64,000 nt of DNA, from contig OX419756.1 in the NCBI GenBank assembly GCA_948567375.1, positions 20,527,001 to 20,591,000 on the forward strand, in the 5' to 3' direction. Shown here piece after piece: positions 23,666-34,199 of the stretch. Positions within the stretch are counted from its first letter, which is position 1. Each line of letters opens with the position of its first letter. The position numbers and the translations under genes are program-made. The notes beneath the pieces are model-generated. The model was not told the DNA's origin and searched no databases. It saw only the letters and a program-made list of their open reading frames with translations. The stretch is from Lunularia cruciata. Its lineage: Eukaryota; Streptophyta; Marchantiopsida; Lunulariales; Lunulariaceae.

Positions 23666-24353
23666 TGTAACACCCATTTGTGCATGTGTGTGGTATTGTG
23701 ATATTTAGCTTGGTATTACAAGTACTTAAGAGATATTATTTATAGAGATAAAGGATGGTTCTATATTAGTCATGGTTAGCTAAAGTTAGTCATAGCTAAG
23801 ATAGAAGGGACTTTACTTTAGAGGAAGTAGAAAAGATGAGCACCACTATTTTGGAATTTAGTGTGTTGACTTGGTATTATTCCTAGGTGTTTGGCTTTGA
23901 GGAAAGAGTTGAGAACTCTTGGGCCCGCAAGCCTTTTTGTTTTGGATTCTTCTTTAGTCCAAGGATAGCCCATGTGAAGGAATCCTTGACTTAGTGGTTG
24001 GGTCAAGATAAGACCACTTGCTTAGGGGAATATGCTCATGTGAATGGATATTCCTTTCTACTTTTTGACTTTACTTGACTTTTAGTCTAGTAACTTGAGT
24101 TACTACGGTAATTAGTAACTTTGGTACGTAACTATTTCACAAGTATATAAACAAGGGGTGAGGAGGTACTCATCATCCTTTCATTTGCAACTATCTCTCT
24201 CTCATTGAGTTCTCTAGTGAGCAATGTCTTGAGTCTTGGAGTGTTAGCCTTGGAGGAGTATGATGGAGTTCGGGTTCCTTGCCTTCTTAATCCATGGTGC
24301 GCTACCATAATAGCCATCAGAGGTTCATCCTGAGGAAGAGACAGGCCGGCTCA
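23666..24353 (+). repeat. 3' LTR of element B
   Basis: Matches 17045-17732 closely, with a TATA box at 24144-24150. The right flank continues directly into element C integrase codons. Confidence 0.92.
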
Positions 24354-25436
24354 CAATACATGAATCATTTTGCTGAGCCGGTCCACAAAGACCACAATGG
24401 AATCAAACCCTGAGGTGGTCTTGGGTAATTCACAGACGAGATCCATACTCACTTGTTCCCAACGTTGGGTAGGAGTGGGGAGAGGTTGAAGGAGCCTTGC
24501 AAGAGCTTGATTAGAAGCTTTGTTTTGTTGACAAATTAGACAGCTATGCACATAGTCCATCACGTTGTTGCTCATCTTGGGCCAATAGTAATGGCGCTTG
24601 ACTGCATCCAAGGTCTTGTGCACTCCGACATGAGCTACAATGGCCAAATCATGACATTCCGCTAGAATGGTGGTACGTAAGTCAGGGACATTTGGGATCC
24701 ATAATCTGCCATCCCAAAAGGTGAGTCCTTGGGTGCTGGTGACACCTTTGGATGATTGCGCTTCTACAATCTGTGGATCAGTTTTTGTAATAGCCAGAAT
24801 CTCTTGCCAGAATTCAAGGTTAATCTTAACCTCTACCACCAAGTTGTTTGCCATTGGCATGTGGGTGAATGCATTTGCAAGTTGCTTCTTACCTTCCACA
24901 TAGGTGATTGTCATGTTGAAGCGTTGTCGCCACTCTGCCCACAAAATTTGGCGACAAGATAGATCCTTTTGCGTCTCAAGGTAGACTAGAATTTGTGGTC
25001 TGTCTCTACTACAAATGCCTTCTCGCCCAAGTAGTGCTTCCAATGCTTGGTTGCTAGAACGATGGCCAGCTCTTTTCATTTTGTGGTGTGGTAGTTGCTC
25101 TCTGCTGGTAGTAACTTTTGAGAGAAATATGCAATTGGATGCCATCCGTCATGTCACTCTTGTTATAGGACTGCTCCTATTGCTACGCCTGATGCATCTA
25201 TAGCCAACTTGATTGGACATTTTGGGTCATACCACTTCAAGATTGGTGCATGTAGCAAGGCTACCTTCAATTCTTGAAAGTCCAACTCTTGCGCAATTCC
25301 CATGTCCACTTCTTCCCCTTGCCAAGTAGTGCCGTTAAAGGTTGTGCAACCTTGGAGAAGTCCTTGACAAATCTACAATAGAATCCCGTCAACCCCAAGA
25401 AGCTCTTAAGTTGAGTCTGATCTTCTGGGGGCACTT
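24354..25436 (-). pseudogene. RNase H end and integrase N-terminal half of element C
   Basis: The minus-strand frame at 24354-25145 (264 codons) begins in RNase H (ITYVEGKKQLANAF). It encodes the integrase zinc domain (HVGVHKTLDAVKRHYYWPKM ... CLICQQNK) and the start of the core, MDLVCELPKTTSGFDS with VVFVDRLSKM. It ends exactly at the element B insertion. The 25146-25436 interval carries frame-broken RNase H sequence. Confidence 0.87.
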
Positions 25437-26698
25437 CATTTTTGAATGAACTCTATTTTATTTGTCAATACTTGAATGCCCTCTGCACTTACTCTATGCC
25501 CCAAGTAGTCTACTTCAGACTTGCCAAACTCACACTTTGAGATTTTGGCATACAATTGATTGTGTCTTAGAATCTGGAGGACCTCTCGTAGATGTTGTTT
25601 GTGTTCTTTCATCGTGCTACTATATACTAAGATATCATCCAAGAAGACGATAACAGACTTATCCAAGTATGGATGAAATATGTCATTCATTAGACTCATG
25701 AAAGTGGTAGGTGCATTGGTGAGGCCAAAAGGCATCACAAGATACTCAAAGTGGCTATACCTGGTTTGAAAGGCAGTTTTGTGCACATCTTCCTCTACAA
25801 TTTGGATTTGATTATAACCGCTCCGCAAGTCCAGTTTGGTGAAGTATCTCGCTCCATGGAGTTGATCAAATAGGTCATCCATGCAATGTAAGGGGTATTT
25901 GTTCTTCATTGTTTGCTGATTGAGACCTCGATAGTCAATGCACATGTGCATTGTACCATCCTTCTTCTTCACAAACAAGACATGAGCCCCATATGGTGAT
26001 ACGCTAGGTTGGATGAACCCTCTTTGCAACATCTCCTCAATTTGAGTCTTACACTCCTCCAACTCATGAGGTGATAAGCGATATGGGGCCTTACAAGGAG
26101 GTGTCTTCTCCGGGAGTGTCTCAATTTTGTGATCTACTTGCCTTTTTGGGGGTAATCCTGAGGGTAGATCATTGGGAAAGACATCTTGAAACTCATCAAC
26201 CACATCCTTCAATTGCTCAAGAATTTTTCCATTGAGTTGTGCACTCTGGACTTCTCTTATTAGATCCATAAAACATCTATCGGTCTTATAGACAGTTGCC
26301 GTCCCTATGATATATAGAGGTAGTTTCTGCCTATGTGATTTTTCTTTAACCCCAATGATTGACCAATGGTGGGTTCTCACTACCTTCTTCCTCCAATGCA
26401 CCATAGGGTTGTACTGCTCCATCCATGGCATGCCTAAAATTGCATCATAACGAGCTAATTGTATCACTTGCCACTCGATTGCTTCTTGATATTCTCCTAT
26501 AGAGAGGGTTACCCGTCTAGGTAATGATTCAATCCTCTCTGTTTGTCCATTTGGTAACTCTACTTCTTCACTCCCATCTCTCTCTAGATCTATTCCCAAT
26601 CTTATTGCAATAGAGCAAGACCAGAAATTCTCTATTGCTCCCGGATCTATTAATACTCTCACTTGCTTACCTTCTAGGATTCCATTCATGACAATCAA
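25436..26698 (-). CDS. protease-reverse transcriptase ORF of element C
   Basis: A 420-codon open frame. Near residue 16 the protease active site reads [11 protein letters not shown], so D-P-G replaces D-S/T-G, which would be expected to abolish activity; [10 protein letters not shown] follows. The RT has [40 protein letters not shown] (catalytic D), [13 protein letters not shown] and [11 protein letters not shown] (F-L-D-D). It ends in the connection region ([11 protein letters not shown]). The start chosen is the first Met; in the intact element it would be part of a gag-pol reading. Confidence 0.87.
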   Translation of the reverse strand: MIVMNGILEGKQVRVLIDPGAIENFWSCSIAIRLGIDLERDGSEEVELPNGQTERIESLPRRVTLSIGEYQEAIEWQVIQLARYDAILGMPWMEQYNPMVHWRKKVVRTHHWSIIGVKEKSHRQKLPLYIIGTATVYKTDRCFMDLIREVQSAQLNGKILEQLKDVVDEFQDVFPNDLPSGLPPKRQVDHKIETLPEKTPPCKAPYRLSPHELEECKTQIEEMLQRGFIQPSVSPYGAHVLFVKKKDGTMHMCIDYRGLNQQTMKNKYPLHCMDDLFDQLHGARYFTKLDLRSGYNQIQIVEEDVHKTAFQTRYSHFEYLVMPFGLTNAPTTFMSLMNDIFHPYLDKSVIVFLDDILVYSSTMKEHKQHLREVLQILRHNQLYAKISKCEFGKSEVDYLGHRVSAEGIQVLTNKIEFIQK

Positions 26699-26699
26699 T

Positions 26700-27899
26700 T
26701 ATGAGGTTGCCTTTTGGGATCTTTGCGCATTATTCTTCTTACTTCCCTCGCTTCACTGCTTCCTTATTGAGCCAATAAGGCCACGAGGTACATTTATTGG
26801 TGATTTTTGTTTTTCAAAGTGGTTTCCACCTCCTCCTCTTCAATGTGCCTCTTCATGTTGTTCAAAGATTGCCTGTACAAAGGCCGAGGACCTCTAGGGA
26901 AACGAGTGTGACAGTTGGTAGATATGTGCCCAATACGGCTACAATTATAACAACGGCGCTGTTCTCCTTGAGTCCCTTCTCCTTGTGGACTCCATCTCTT
27001 TGTTCTTCTACCTATCTCCGCTCCCCTTGAAGCGGCCGTGCTCCTCGATCCTGGAATCAAAGGTTGCCCAATTCCATTGAAACTGGTCCACCCATGTGTG
27101 GCATTTCTGCCCAATAATGTTGAGGTGGAACTACTCCTTCACCTCTACCTAATGCTCCTGTTATTCTCTGCATACAAGCAATGGCTTCAAATACCGTGCG
27201 AGGATTTTGCACCATGACTTCTTGGCGAATCCGCTCTTTCAACCCTCATTTGAAATTGTTGAGAGCCTCTATTGGACTCATGTTGGTAATTGCAACTTGT
27301 AGATCCAGAAATGCCTCCACATACTCTTGTACGCTATTCTTCTATCTCAATTCCCATAGTCGGGTTCAAGCCATCTGCATAGAATCCACCGATTGGAAAT
27401 TCTTCAGCAGTCCTTTTTGCATTGCTGTCCATGTGACCTCCCTTCTCTCTGCCATCATGGATTGTTCCCAAGCATCATACCATGTGAGGGCTTTATTGGT
27501 CAAGTACCCACATGCAAACACACCTGCAGCATGCTCTATGATCTCTGTTGAGAACAATCGGAAATATTGATTCATTCTTGAGATCCAATTTTCCACTACT
27601 CCCATCATATGTTGCCTCTTGTAAGGCTCAATGTTGCAAGTCTTCTTCATCCGGAGTAGCAATGTGGCTTCATCATTGATAGGGTTTGTAGGCACGAGTG
27701 CCTCTCCAAGTACTTCAGTCGTAGGTATTGGGTTTTGAGACGGCTCTTCTTCTTGCATGGCTTGATCATTCTTGAGGATCTGCACTTGACTTTGTAATAT
27801 CTCCATGGTCATCTTAATCTCCCAAAATTCATTCAACATCCCTTGCATTCCTTGCACCAGCTCTTTCAATTGTGGATCTATGGTTCCTACAACACTCAA
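26700..27899 (-). pseudogene. gag of element C
   Basis: A 177-codon frame at 27366-27899 encodes the gag capsid-like region (WISRMNQYFRLFS, LTNKALTWYDAWEQ). The reading continues in other frames to a CCHC knuckle, CYNCSRIGHISTNC, at about 26905-26950. At least two frame changes lie between. Gag would package element RNA; this copy is broken. Confidence 0.8.
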
Positions 27900-28470
27900 T
27901 TGCTAATGTATACTTCAATACAGAGTCAATATAATCACTCTGGAAGGCGCACGAACTATTGGAACTACCATTGGGACCTCAGAAGCTATCACTCATTGAT
28001 AATACTCCTCACCAAAATTCCTAACCACAAAATCTCTGAACATCACTTTCGGCCTCACTACATAACGGATTTCTACTTGAGTATTGAAAGGGAGAGGATG
28101 TGGGACATTCATATCCATATTATCATAATAGAATGTAGATTGTCAAATCCCACTCTCTGTCATATATCACCACAGGTAGAATCACCGGGTTTGGTGAGTT
28201 CATCACTCTGTCCATGAATTCTGCACCAAAGTGATAAACTAGCAATACCCTCATCTGCTCACGCTGGATGTACATAACTTTGATGTGGAATGGGTTTGAG
28301 AATGGAAAGCTAGGTGTGGGAAATTGTCCTCCCGGCGTATCCATCCCATCCGCTTTCTAAAGTCCTTCCTAAGTCTAGCAATTACTCTATGTTCTCCACC
28401 TCAAATTACTCAATTTCAGTAGTTCGTGCTATTCCAAGAGCGGTGATCCACTCTCTTGGCTAAAACACTC
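27900..28470. other. untranslated leader of element C
   Basis: On the minus strand this lies between the primer site and gag. No domain is recognisable in any frame; short ORFs here are unsupported. Confidence 0.5.
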
Positions 28471-28482
28471 GCTCTGATACCA
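28471..28482 (-). other. primer binding site of element C
   Basis: The minus strand reads TGGTATCAGAGC, the exact complement of the 3' end of plant initiator methionine tRNA, one base inside the 5' LTR edge. This fixes the element's orientation. Confidence 0.9.
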
Positions 28483-29677
28483 TTGTAATACTCCGAGGAC
28501 AAGAGAAGAGAGAAAACACAGATTGCACACTCAAACATTCGATGCCCCAAAGGAGCACCTTCTCTTTATTATATAGACAAAGAGGATCTCCTCCAAGGAA
28601 GCTCCACCATAGGATTAGGGACACAGATAGGTGACATGTCAGCAAGCTCCACCCTTGGATTACTTACTTGGATGGGTGACATGTCTGGTCTAGGTCCTAT
28701 CTGGTTGGTCAAACAAGCTTTGACCGGAGTGAATCTTTTAGGGAATCTTTCTGTAGGAATCTCAAAATCACGTAAGGTACCATTGGAAAGCTCTTGACAA
28801 GACAAAGCAAGGGGGAGGGAAGGCTAAACTTTCCTTTAGTTTGGGGAGGGGGGGTGTGGTACACACATTTTTCATTTTGGACTAGTTTTGAAGAAGAAGT
28901 GCCTTGCTGAAACCAAATTGAAACCAAATGGAGAAGAAATGAGTGCAACCCTGTGATTTGATCAGACTCGAGGGAGTCTACATCGTGTAAGAGGAAGAAA
29001 GGATTGGTTTGGATCAGACCCAAAGAAGCTTACTTCGTGTCAGAGGAGGAAAAACTCGGATCAGACGTTAAGGAGTGCAAACCCGAAGGAGAAATAGAAG
29101 TTGCAGGTCAGGATTCTTGCGGGGGCCATATCTTAGTGACCACAACTCCAAATCAAGCGTGTTATATCTCGTTGGAAGTGTCTTGTTTAGGGCTTTCCGT
29201 TGCCACCAAAATCGCAAAGTTGGGAGTTTTGTAGAAGAAGTTACAAGCATTTGAAGTTTTGGGAGTAGATGTGAAGAGTAGTTTGGTGTCTTCGGGTCAA
29301 TGTGACTTCGGCCTTCGTACTTTGGATTTCGGACTTTGGGTTTACATGACTTCGGGTTTGCATGACTTCGAGTCTAAAGACTTTGCCTCAAGATGAAGAT
29401 GATTAAATCCGAGATAGTCGGACTTCAGAGTGCAGTGAAGGGTGACTTTGGGAGTTTTGCTAGAGGGATCAGAGGAAGTTAGAGTAAGGAACAAAAATAG
29501 TTAGGATACACATGACTTCAATTTCAATTCTGATTGAAGATATGATAGAAATTGAAGGAGAAGTAGCAGTAGTGAATAAACCCGAAGTGCAAGATCAGAC
29601 ATTCAGTGTCTTCGGGTCAGTAACATGAGTGATTAGGGGAAAGTGGGTTACAAATTGAAGGTGTAGATAGTGTATTC

Positions 29678-29992
29678 ATGCTTTCAATTACAATTTTTGA
29701 TGAGGATATAATAGAATTAGTAAAAGAATTGATAGTAGTTAGACCCGAAGTAAATAAAGTAGGAGTACAAATGTCTTCGGAGTTACCAATGGAGATATTA
29801 GAGAAGAGTGGGTCGGGAGATAAGGAGTTAGATAGATTACCCACTAGTGGAATTTCAGATCAGGAAAGAGAATTGTTGGAATTGGTAGAAGAATTAGAAG
29901 TTGTGAAACCCGAAGACAGAATATTAGGAAGTAAGATTACTTTGGGTTCAGGTTTGAAAGCCGAGGAAGAAGTAGACATCGGATCGGATTAG
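29678..29992 (+). CDS. acidic repeat ORF in E2, function unknown
   Basis: 104 codons, very acidic, with two copies of an internal module: EDIIELVKELIVVRPEV near the start and ELLELVEELEVVKPED around residues 66-81. A third, weaker copy (EDMIEIEGEVAVVNKPEV) can be read just upstream at about 29535-29590. The C-terminal end EEVDIGSD plus stop corresponds to VEVDIKSE plus stop in the E1 copy. I do not recognise the family. It may be the C-terminal end of the coiled-coil protein seen at 460-1899, carried inside the LTR. Confidence 0.4.
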   Translation: MLSITIFDEDIIELVKELIVVRPEVNKVGVQMSSELPMEILEKSGSGDKELDRLPTSGISDQERELLELVEELEVVKPEDRILGSKITLGSGLKAEEEVDIGSD

Positions 29993-30107
29993 TAACAGAT
30001 TTGAGATTTGAAGAGGCAGATATGAAGAGGTGCATTGTCATTTTGAATCTGCAGGTTAGAAGAGTTGTTGTAGAACGGTATAGTTGTTAGAACTGTCGAT
30101 TGATTCA

Positions 30108-30116
30108 CTATTTAAG
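30108..30116 (+). promoter_or_regulatory. TATA-like box of E2
   Basis: CTATTTAAG, conserved with E1 at 309-320, is followed about 30 bases downstream by sequence that is also conserved between the copies. Confidence 0.4.
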
Positions 30117-31162
30117 AGTGGCATTCGCAGTCAAATGTTGTTCAGTGCTCATTATTTCTAAGAATAGATAAAGCGAAGTGATGTGAAGCAGTGCTCGTTG
30201 CTTGAGCTTGATTCCGAGTATCAACTTCGTGTCTATGTTTGTGATTGTGTAGAGAAATTCAAAGTGCAAGTCAGTGTGTTTGTTGGATGTTGGATTCCAC
30301 AGCCTTGATCTTCATTCTGTGTGTTTGATCCTGAGTGAAGTGCAATCAAAGCAATGCCTTGATAGATCTGAGAAGAATTGTAGTGTTGGTAATATTTTGC
30401 ATTTGTGAGTGCAGTGCGAGGTTGATGTGAAGCAATTTCGATTGAGGAAGTTGTGCCTTCAGTGGAAGGGTGGAACACAATTCTAAGGCAAAGTCGTTTT
30501 GCAGTGAAGTGCCATTTTTGGGAGAGCCTGAATCATCACAATCAAGATTGTTTGGAAAGATTTGATGGAGTTGTGATTAAGGAGTGTGAATTTGTGACAA
30601 GACTACGAGTCATTGCTTGTTACCCTCTTCTGGGTGTGGTTTCTACGTGAGAGATTAAAGATGCAACCAAGAAGAACTACATTGTTACTGTTTGACTTTG
30701 TATTTGACAAATTCTGACTTGTATCTCTGTGCGAACAAACTTTACTTACCCGATTACTGCAAAAGTGATATTTGCCGGGTTGTCAAAGGAGGAATTTGCA
30801 CATTTCCGAGGCTTAATTCATCCGTTTAGGCCTCTGAAATTGCCTTCAAAGATTTCAGGCATATTTTGGTTCCTACTCTATTAGTAGAAGTCCCCTTTTG
30901 GTGATACCTCTTTCTGATCTGTTTAGTCCATCATGTGTAACATCCTTTCAAATGTTACCAAACCAATTCTCACCTTTAAATCATATGTCTAGCTATTGGT
31001 TCTAAGGTTCTTAAGTCTATTCCTATTTTTGCACTATTAGTAGAAGTACTCTTTTGGTGATACTTCTATCTTATCTATTTTGACCATCATGTATAACATC
31101 ATTCTAGATGTTACCAAACCCAATTTCACATCTAGATCATATGGCTAGCTCTTGGTATTACA

Positions 31163-32552
31163 CCAACATGATATGGTGCACCTTCTGCACTCTAGAAGAA
31201 GTAATAGCTATAGATGAAGTCTCTTAACCAGATTGACGTCACCACTCTCTCCTCTACCATGTTGAGCTTGGTGCGCTTAGCCAAACTAAAAATCACTACC
31301 AAAGTAGATGAGGTAGCCTGTAACAATGTAGCATTATGTACTCTAAGTCATAACTCATTGTCCAATATCCCATACTAAAAATGGACTACCTGGGCCTCAG
31401 TAACTCCCTAAGTGAAATTGATCAGCCATCTCATACAAGTGTTTATCATGTAGGCTCTCTCTAACCTTTGGCTAGAACTCTTACAAGCTCCTCAACTTGT
31501 CAGTCCATAATCCTTGGTAGTTTTGTCTCAAGCACTAGGAGAACTCCACCATGGGGTTAAACCCCAATATTTCACCACCTCTTGTAGCAATACCTCCCCC
31601 CTCCTCCCACTCATAATAGCACCATCTTCAACTAGTGCTCCTCCACTAGATACACTAATGTTACTAGAGCTAAAACTTGTACTACTATAGATCTACCCCT
31701 AGCAACCAAGCTTGAAGTGATGGATATGTAGTTCAAAAACCAAAATTGTCTCCAAAGCTTGATCTCCTCCAACTAAGCTCTCTTGAACTCATGATAGTCA
31801 TCCATTACTAGACCCTCCAAGTGTTGAAACAACCTTTTCATGCCATGAAGGTGTGAAGAAAGTATGGTTCTCCATTCATGGTAGATCATACCAACTATCA
31901 AACCTCCTAGATGAAGTCATCGAACTCAATGGTACCCACTATACTATAGTAGCACTAGGAGCCCTTGCAGGTCCCATAAATCTTATCCATGGCTTACAAC
32001 AATAGTGAAAACATACCAAGTGCACTCTCAACTAAATCAACTCCTATACCAAACTCCAAATTAGAATCAATCTCCTTCCTCATTGTGACCTAAGATATTG
32101 GTTGATACCAAGTGCCACTCCATGTACATCCAATGCGTATTGCAATGATATCTCCTCTAGAATCCCTAAAGAATTTTATTATGACAATGTTACTCAAATT
32201 GTAACTGTGACTACCACAAATACCCCACCAAAGATCACCACTAAGTGCCAACAGCAACTAAATACCACTAACTATTGTAGCTCTAATTGCAACAACTAGA
32301 CTAGGAGAAAGGGTGACTTGTAACCTACCATCATAACACATACTTTGATGGTTCTATACCTCATCACTTCTTGCCTCACCAAATAGAAACATAGGTAGTC
32401 TGATTGGTCATCACTACTGAGAGCAAATCTAGAGCACCAATGCTCTAAAGTTAAGGCATCTCATACAAACATGGTGCATAAATAGGAAGTAGAGAATGGA
32501 GGAGGTCCATCACAAGGAATCTAAACAAAAGTGTCAATCTAAACTCACTTTG
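31163..32552 (-). pseudogene. gag N-terminal part and leader of element D
   Basis: The minus-strand reading continues the interrupted gag of element D: SLAKRTKLNMVEERVV and KVRESLHDKHLYEMADQFH are the clearest segments, separated by stops. Sequence above about 31900 is weaker and may be leader. No LTR primer site matching TGGTATCAGAGC is visible next to 32553. Confidence 0.5.
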
Positions 32553-33060
32553 TGTAATACTCCAACAATAGGAGAACCTCCAAGAGAAACATAAAGCTTC
32601 ACACTCAATACTCCAATGCCCCAAAGGAGCACCTTGTCTTTATTAAATAGCATAGTGGATCCCCTCAAAGGAAGCTCCACCCTTGCATCAAATACATGAA
32701 TTGGTGACATGTCAAAAAGCTTCATCCTTAGATTAGTTGCATAGATGGGTGACATGTTGGTCCTTGTCTTATCTGGTTGGTCAAATAGGTTTGTCTAGAA
32801 GGAATCTTCTTGTAGGAAGCTCAAAATTGTATGGATGAAGTATTGTTTGAAAGCTCTTGATAAGACAAACAGTCCAAGAAACAAGCCATTTTTCCCAAAG
32901 GAGAGGGAATCTTTCTATTTTCAAATTCAAATTCATTTGTTCAAGCCTCTAAAATTAGCTTTGAAGTTTTCAAGGTGTTTTTGGCTCCTACCCTATTAGT
33001 GGAAGTACTTGGATCAAATTTCCTCTCCTAACCAAAGCTACATGTGTATAGGTATTAGTT
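32553..33060 (-). repeat. diverged C-like LTR, probably the 5' LTR of element D
   Basis: On the plus strand it starts TGTAATACTCCAACAATAGG and keeps the same order of blocks as the element C LTR: 'ccccaaaggagcacctt', 'ggaagctccaccc', 'gggtgacatgt', 'atctggttggtcaaa' and 'ctattagtggaagtac'. It is clearly more diverged than the two C LTRs are from each other. Its place next to the D gag suggests it belongs to D. A solo LTR is possible. Confidence 0.65.
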
Positions 33061-33240
33061 GACCAATCACTATGACAACAAGTAAAGATGTACTAGTTGG
33101 CTTGGGCACTAGTCTAAGAACAAGAGATCTAGAATTCAAACCCCATTGTGCAAATCTTGAAGGATGGGTAGATTTTGCCAAACAATGACAAAAATTTCAT
33201 CTAAATTGGCTAGCCTCATACTAGCTTGTTGCCTTAAAGC
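33061..33240. other. no gene recognised
   Basis: Contains 'attcaaacccc', which weakly resembles a polymerase III B box, near 33134. No other feature was supported. Confidence 0.3.
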
Positions 33241-33246
33241 CTCTAG

Positions 33247-33385
33247 ATGCCAAATGAAGCCTTTGTTCTTGCTAATTTGAACCCTCTCCAAATTTGGCCA
33301 AGCTTTGCCAAAATTTAGCCAAATGAGGCTTTTTTCCTTACAAATTTGAATCCTCTCCAAATCTGGCCAAGCTTTACCAACTCAA
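33247..33385. repeat. tandem duplication, about 69 bp unit
   Basis: Two diverged copies of a unit starting 'gccaaatgaagcc' / 'gccaaatgaggct' and ending 'ggccaagctttgccaa' / 'ggccaagctttaccaa' lie head to tail. Partial further copies of the 'ttggccaa' core extend to about 33480. Confidence 0.65.
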
Positions 33386-33779
33386 ACATTAGCTAGTGCA
33401 ATTTGAGCAACCTCCAACTTTGGCCAACCTCTACCAACTTGACCTCCAAAAATCTGGACAACCTCTGCCAATGTGATGCACCTTTTCTATAGTTGACTAA
33501 TTGCCAAATACTTTGCTAATTATCAACTTGAGCCAAATTGAGAAGATGAGGATATCTAAATCCCTAAATGGGTTCCCAAATCCACCTCCAATTTTGCACT
33601 TTACGTTCAATTTGCACCAAATCAACCTTGATTTCACTTCCTTGTGCTCAAATTAAACACTCACTGTCTCAAATTGACTCAATTCTCAAAAATTTGGCTA
33701 GCATTTCCACACACCGTCAAACCCAATTGCCAAATCTACATCAACTCAAATTGATCTATTAATAACCAAGCACTAATTA

Positions 33780-33940
33780 CAATCAAGCAACATCCACTCC
33801 AGCTAAGAGGCTCTAGGTGATGCTTACCTACCTCTATCCACCATAGCCAAGAACTTGAAGGCTCAACATCAACAAAGTGAGCTCTCTAGGGTTGCACTTC
33901 AAAAGTGTACTCCCCTACTTGACCTAAATCTCTAGCCCTA
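33780..33940. repeat. dispersed repeat, copy 1 (partner at 63830-64000)
   Basis: Shares an ordered series of blocks with the right end of the window: 'acctctatccaccatagc', 'aaggctcaacatca' and 'gagctctcta'. Both copies are in the same orientation. The nature of the element is unknown. Confidence 0.6.
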
Positions 33941-34199
33941 ATAGTGTCATTTATGGCACATCCAACAATGCAAATGTTATAAGTGAAAGTGAGTCCCACC
34001 ATGTGATCAATAGCCCTAACATGAAATCTGACCGCCAACAAGTAGTTCATGAGTAACTACCAAATTAACTATGACTACTAGTACTACCACTCCGGCATTC
34101 AAGCAAACTAGCTTTGGTGTTACAAATATTTTAACAAATGCTACCTCCTTCTTGTACTCTTGCATTTAAAGTTCTAAGGTGGCAATCTTATAATGGCCC

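Larger units (their letters stand above)
17045..24353 (+). mobile_element. Ty3/gypsy retrotransposon B, full length, inactivated, nested in C
   Basis: LTRs at 17045-17732 and 23666-24353 flank an A-like internal region. The insertion splits the integrase gene of element C after the FVDRLSKMIHVL codons. No exact target duplication is visible (CGTAT on the left, CAATA on the right). Against element A, B lacks about 505 bp of leader and has its own set of stops and a two-base deletion. High similarity between the two copies suggests recent spread, but no identity was computed. Confidence 0.93.
28851..30795 (+). mobile_element. E-family insertion E2 (possible solo LTR)
   Basis: This sequence is absent from the partner LTR of element C, so it is an insertion. 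The part at 29.93-30.48 kb is homologous to window positions 1-480 on the opposite strand. It carries a run of 'gacttcggg'-like short repeats at about 29286-29390, an acidic ORF at 29678-29992 and a TATA-like box at 30108-30116. Edges are approximate: 'tgtggtacac' at the left and 'aggaatttgcac' at the right. No polymerase is present, which fits a solo LTR or a non-autonomous element. Confidence 0.65.
15305..31162 (-). mobile_element. Ty3/gypsy chromovirus-type element C, full length but nested and inactive
   Basis: Read on the minus strand, the 5' LTR (28484-31162, split by E2) is followed by an initiator-Met tRNA primer site at 28471-28482, gag, protease-RT, RNase H, integrase with chromodomain, a polypurine tract at 16042-16056 and the 3' LTR (15305-16041). 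Flanks CCAAT (15300-15304) and CCAAC (31163-31167) agree at 4 of 5 bases, a plausible target duplication inside element D. Element B interrupts the integrase gene. Confidence 0.92.
28484..31162 (-). repeat. 5' LTR of element C, split by insertion E2
   Basis: 28484-28850 and 30796-31162 together match the 3' LTR 15305-16041 closely. Between them lies about 1.94 kb of unrelated sequence, E2. The right edge GGTATTACA is intact here. Confidence 0.88.
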
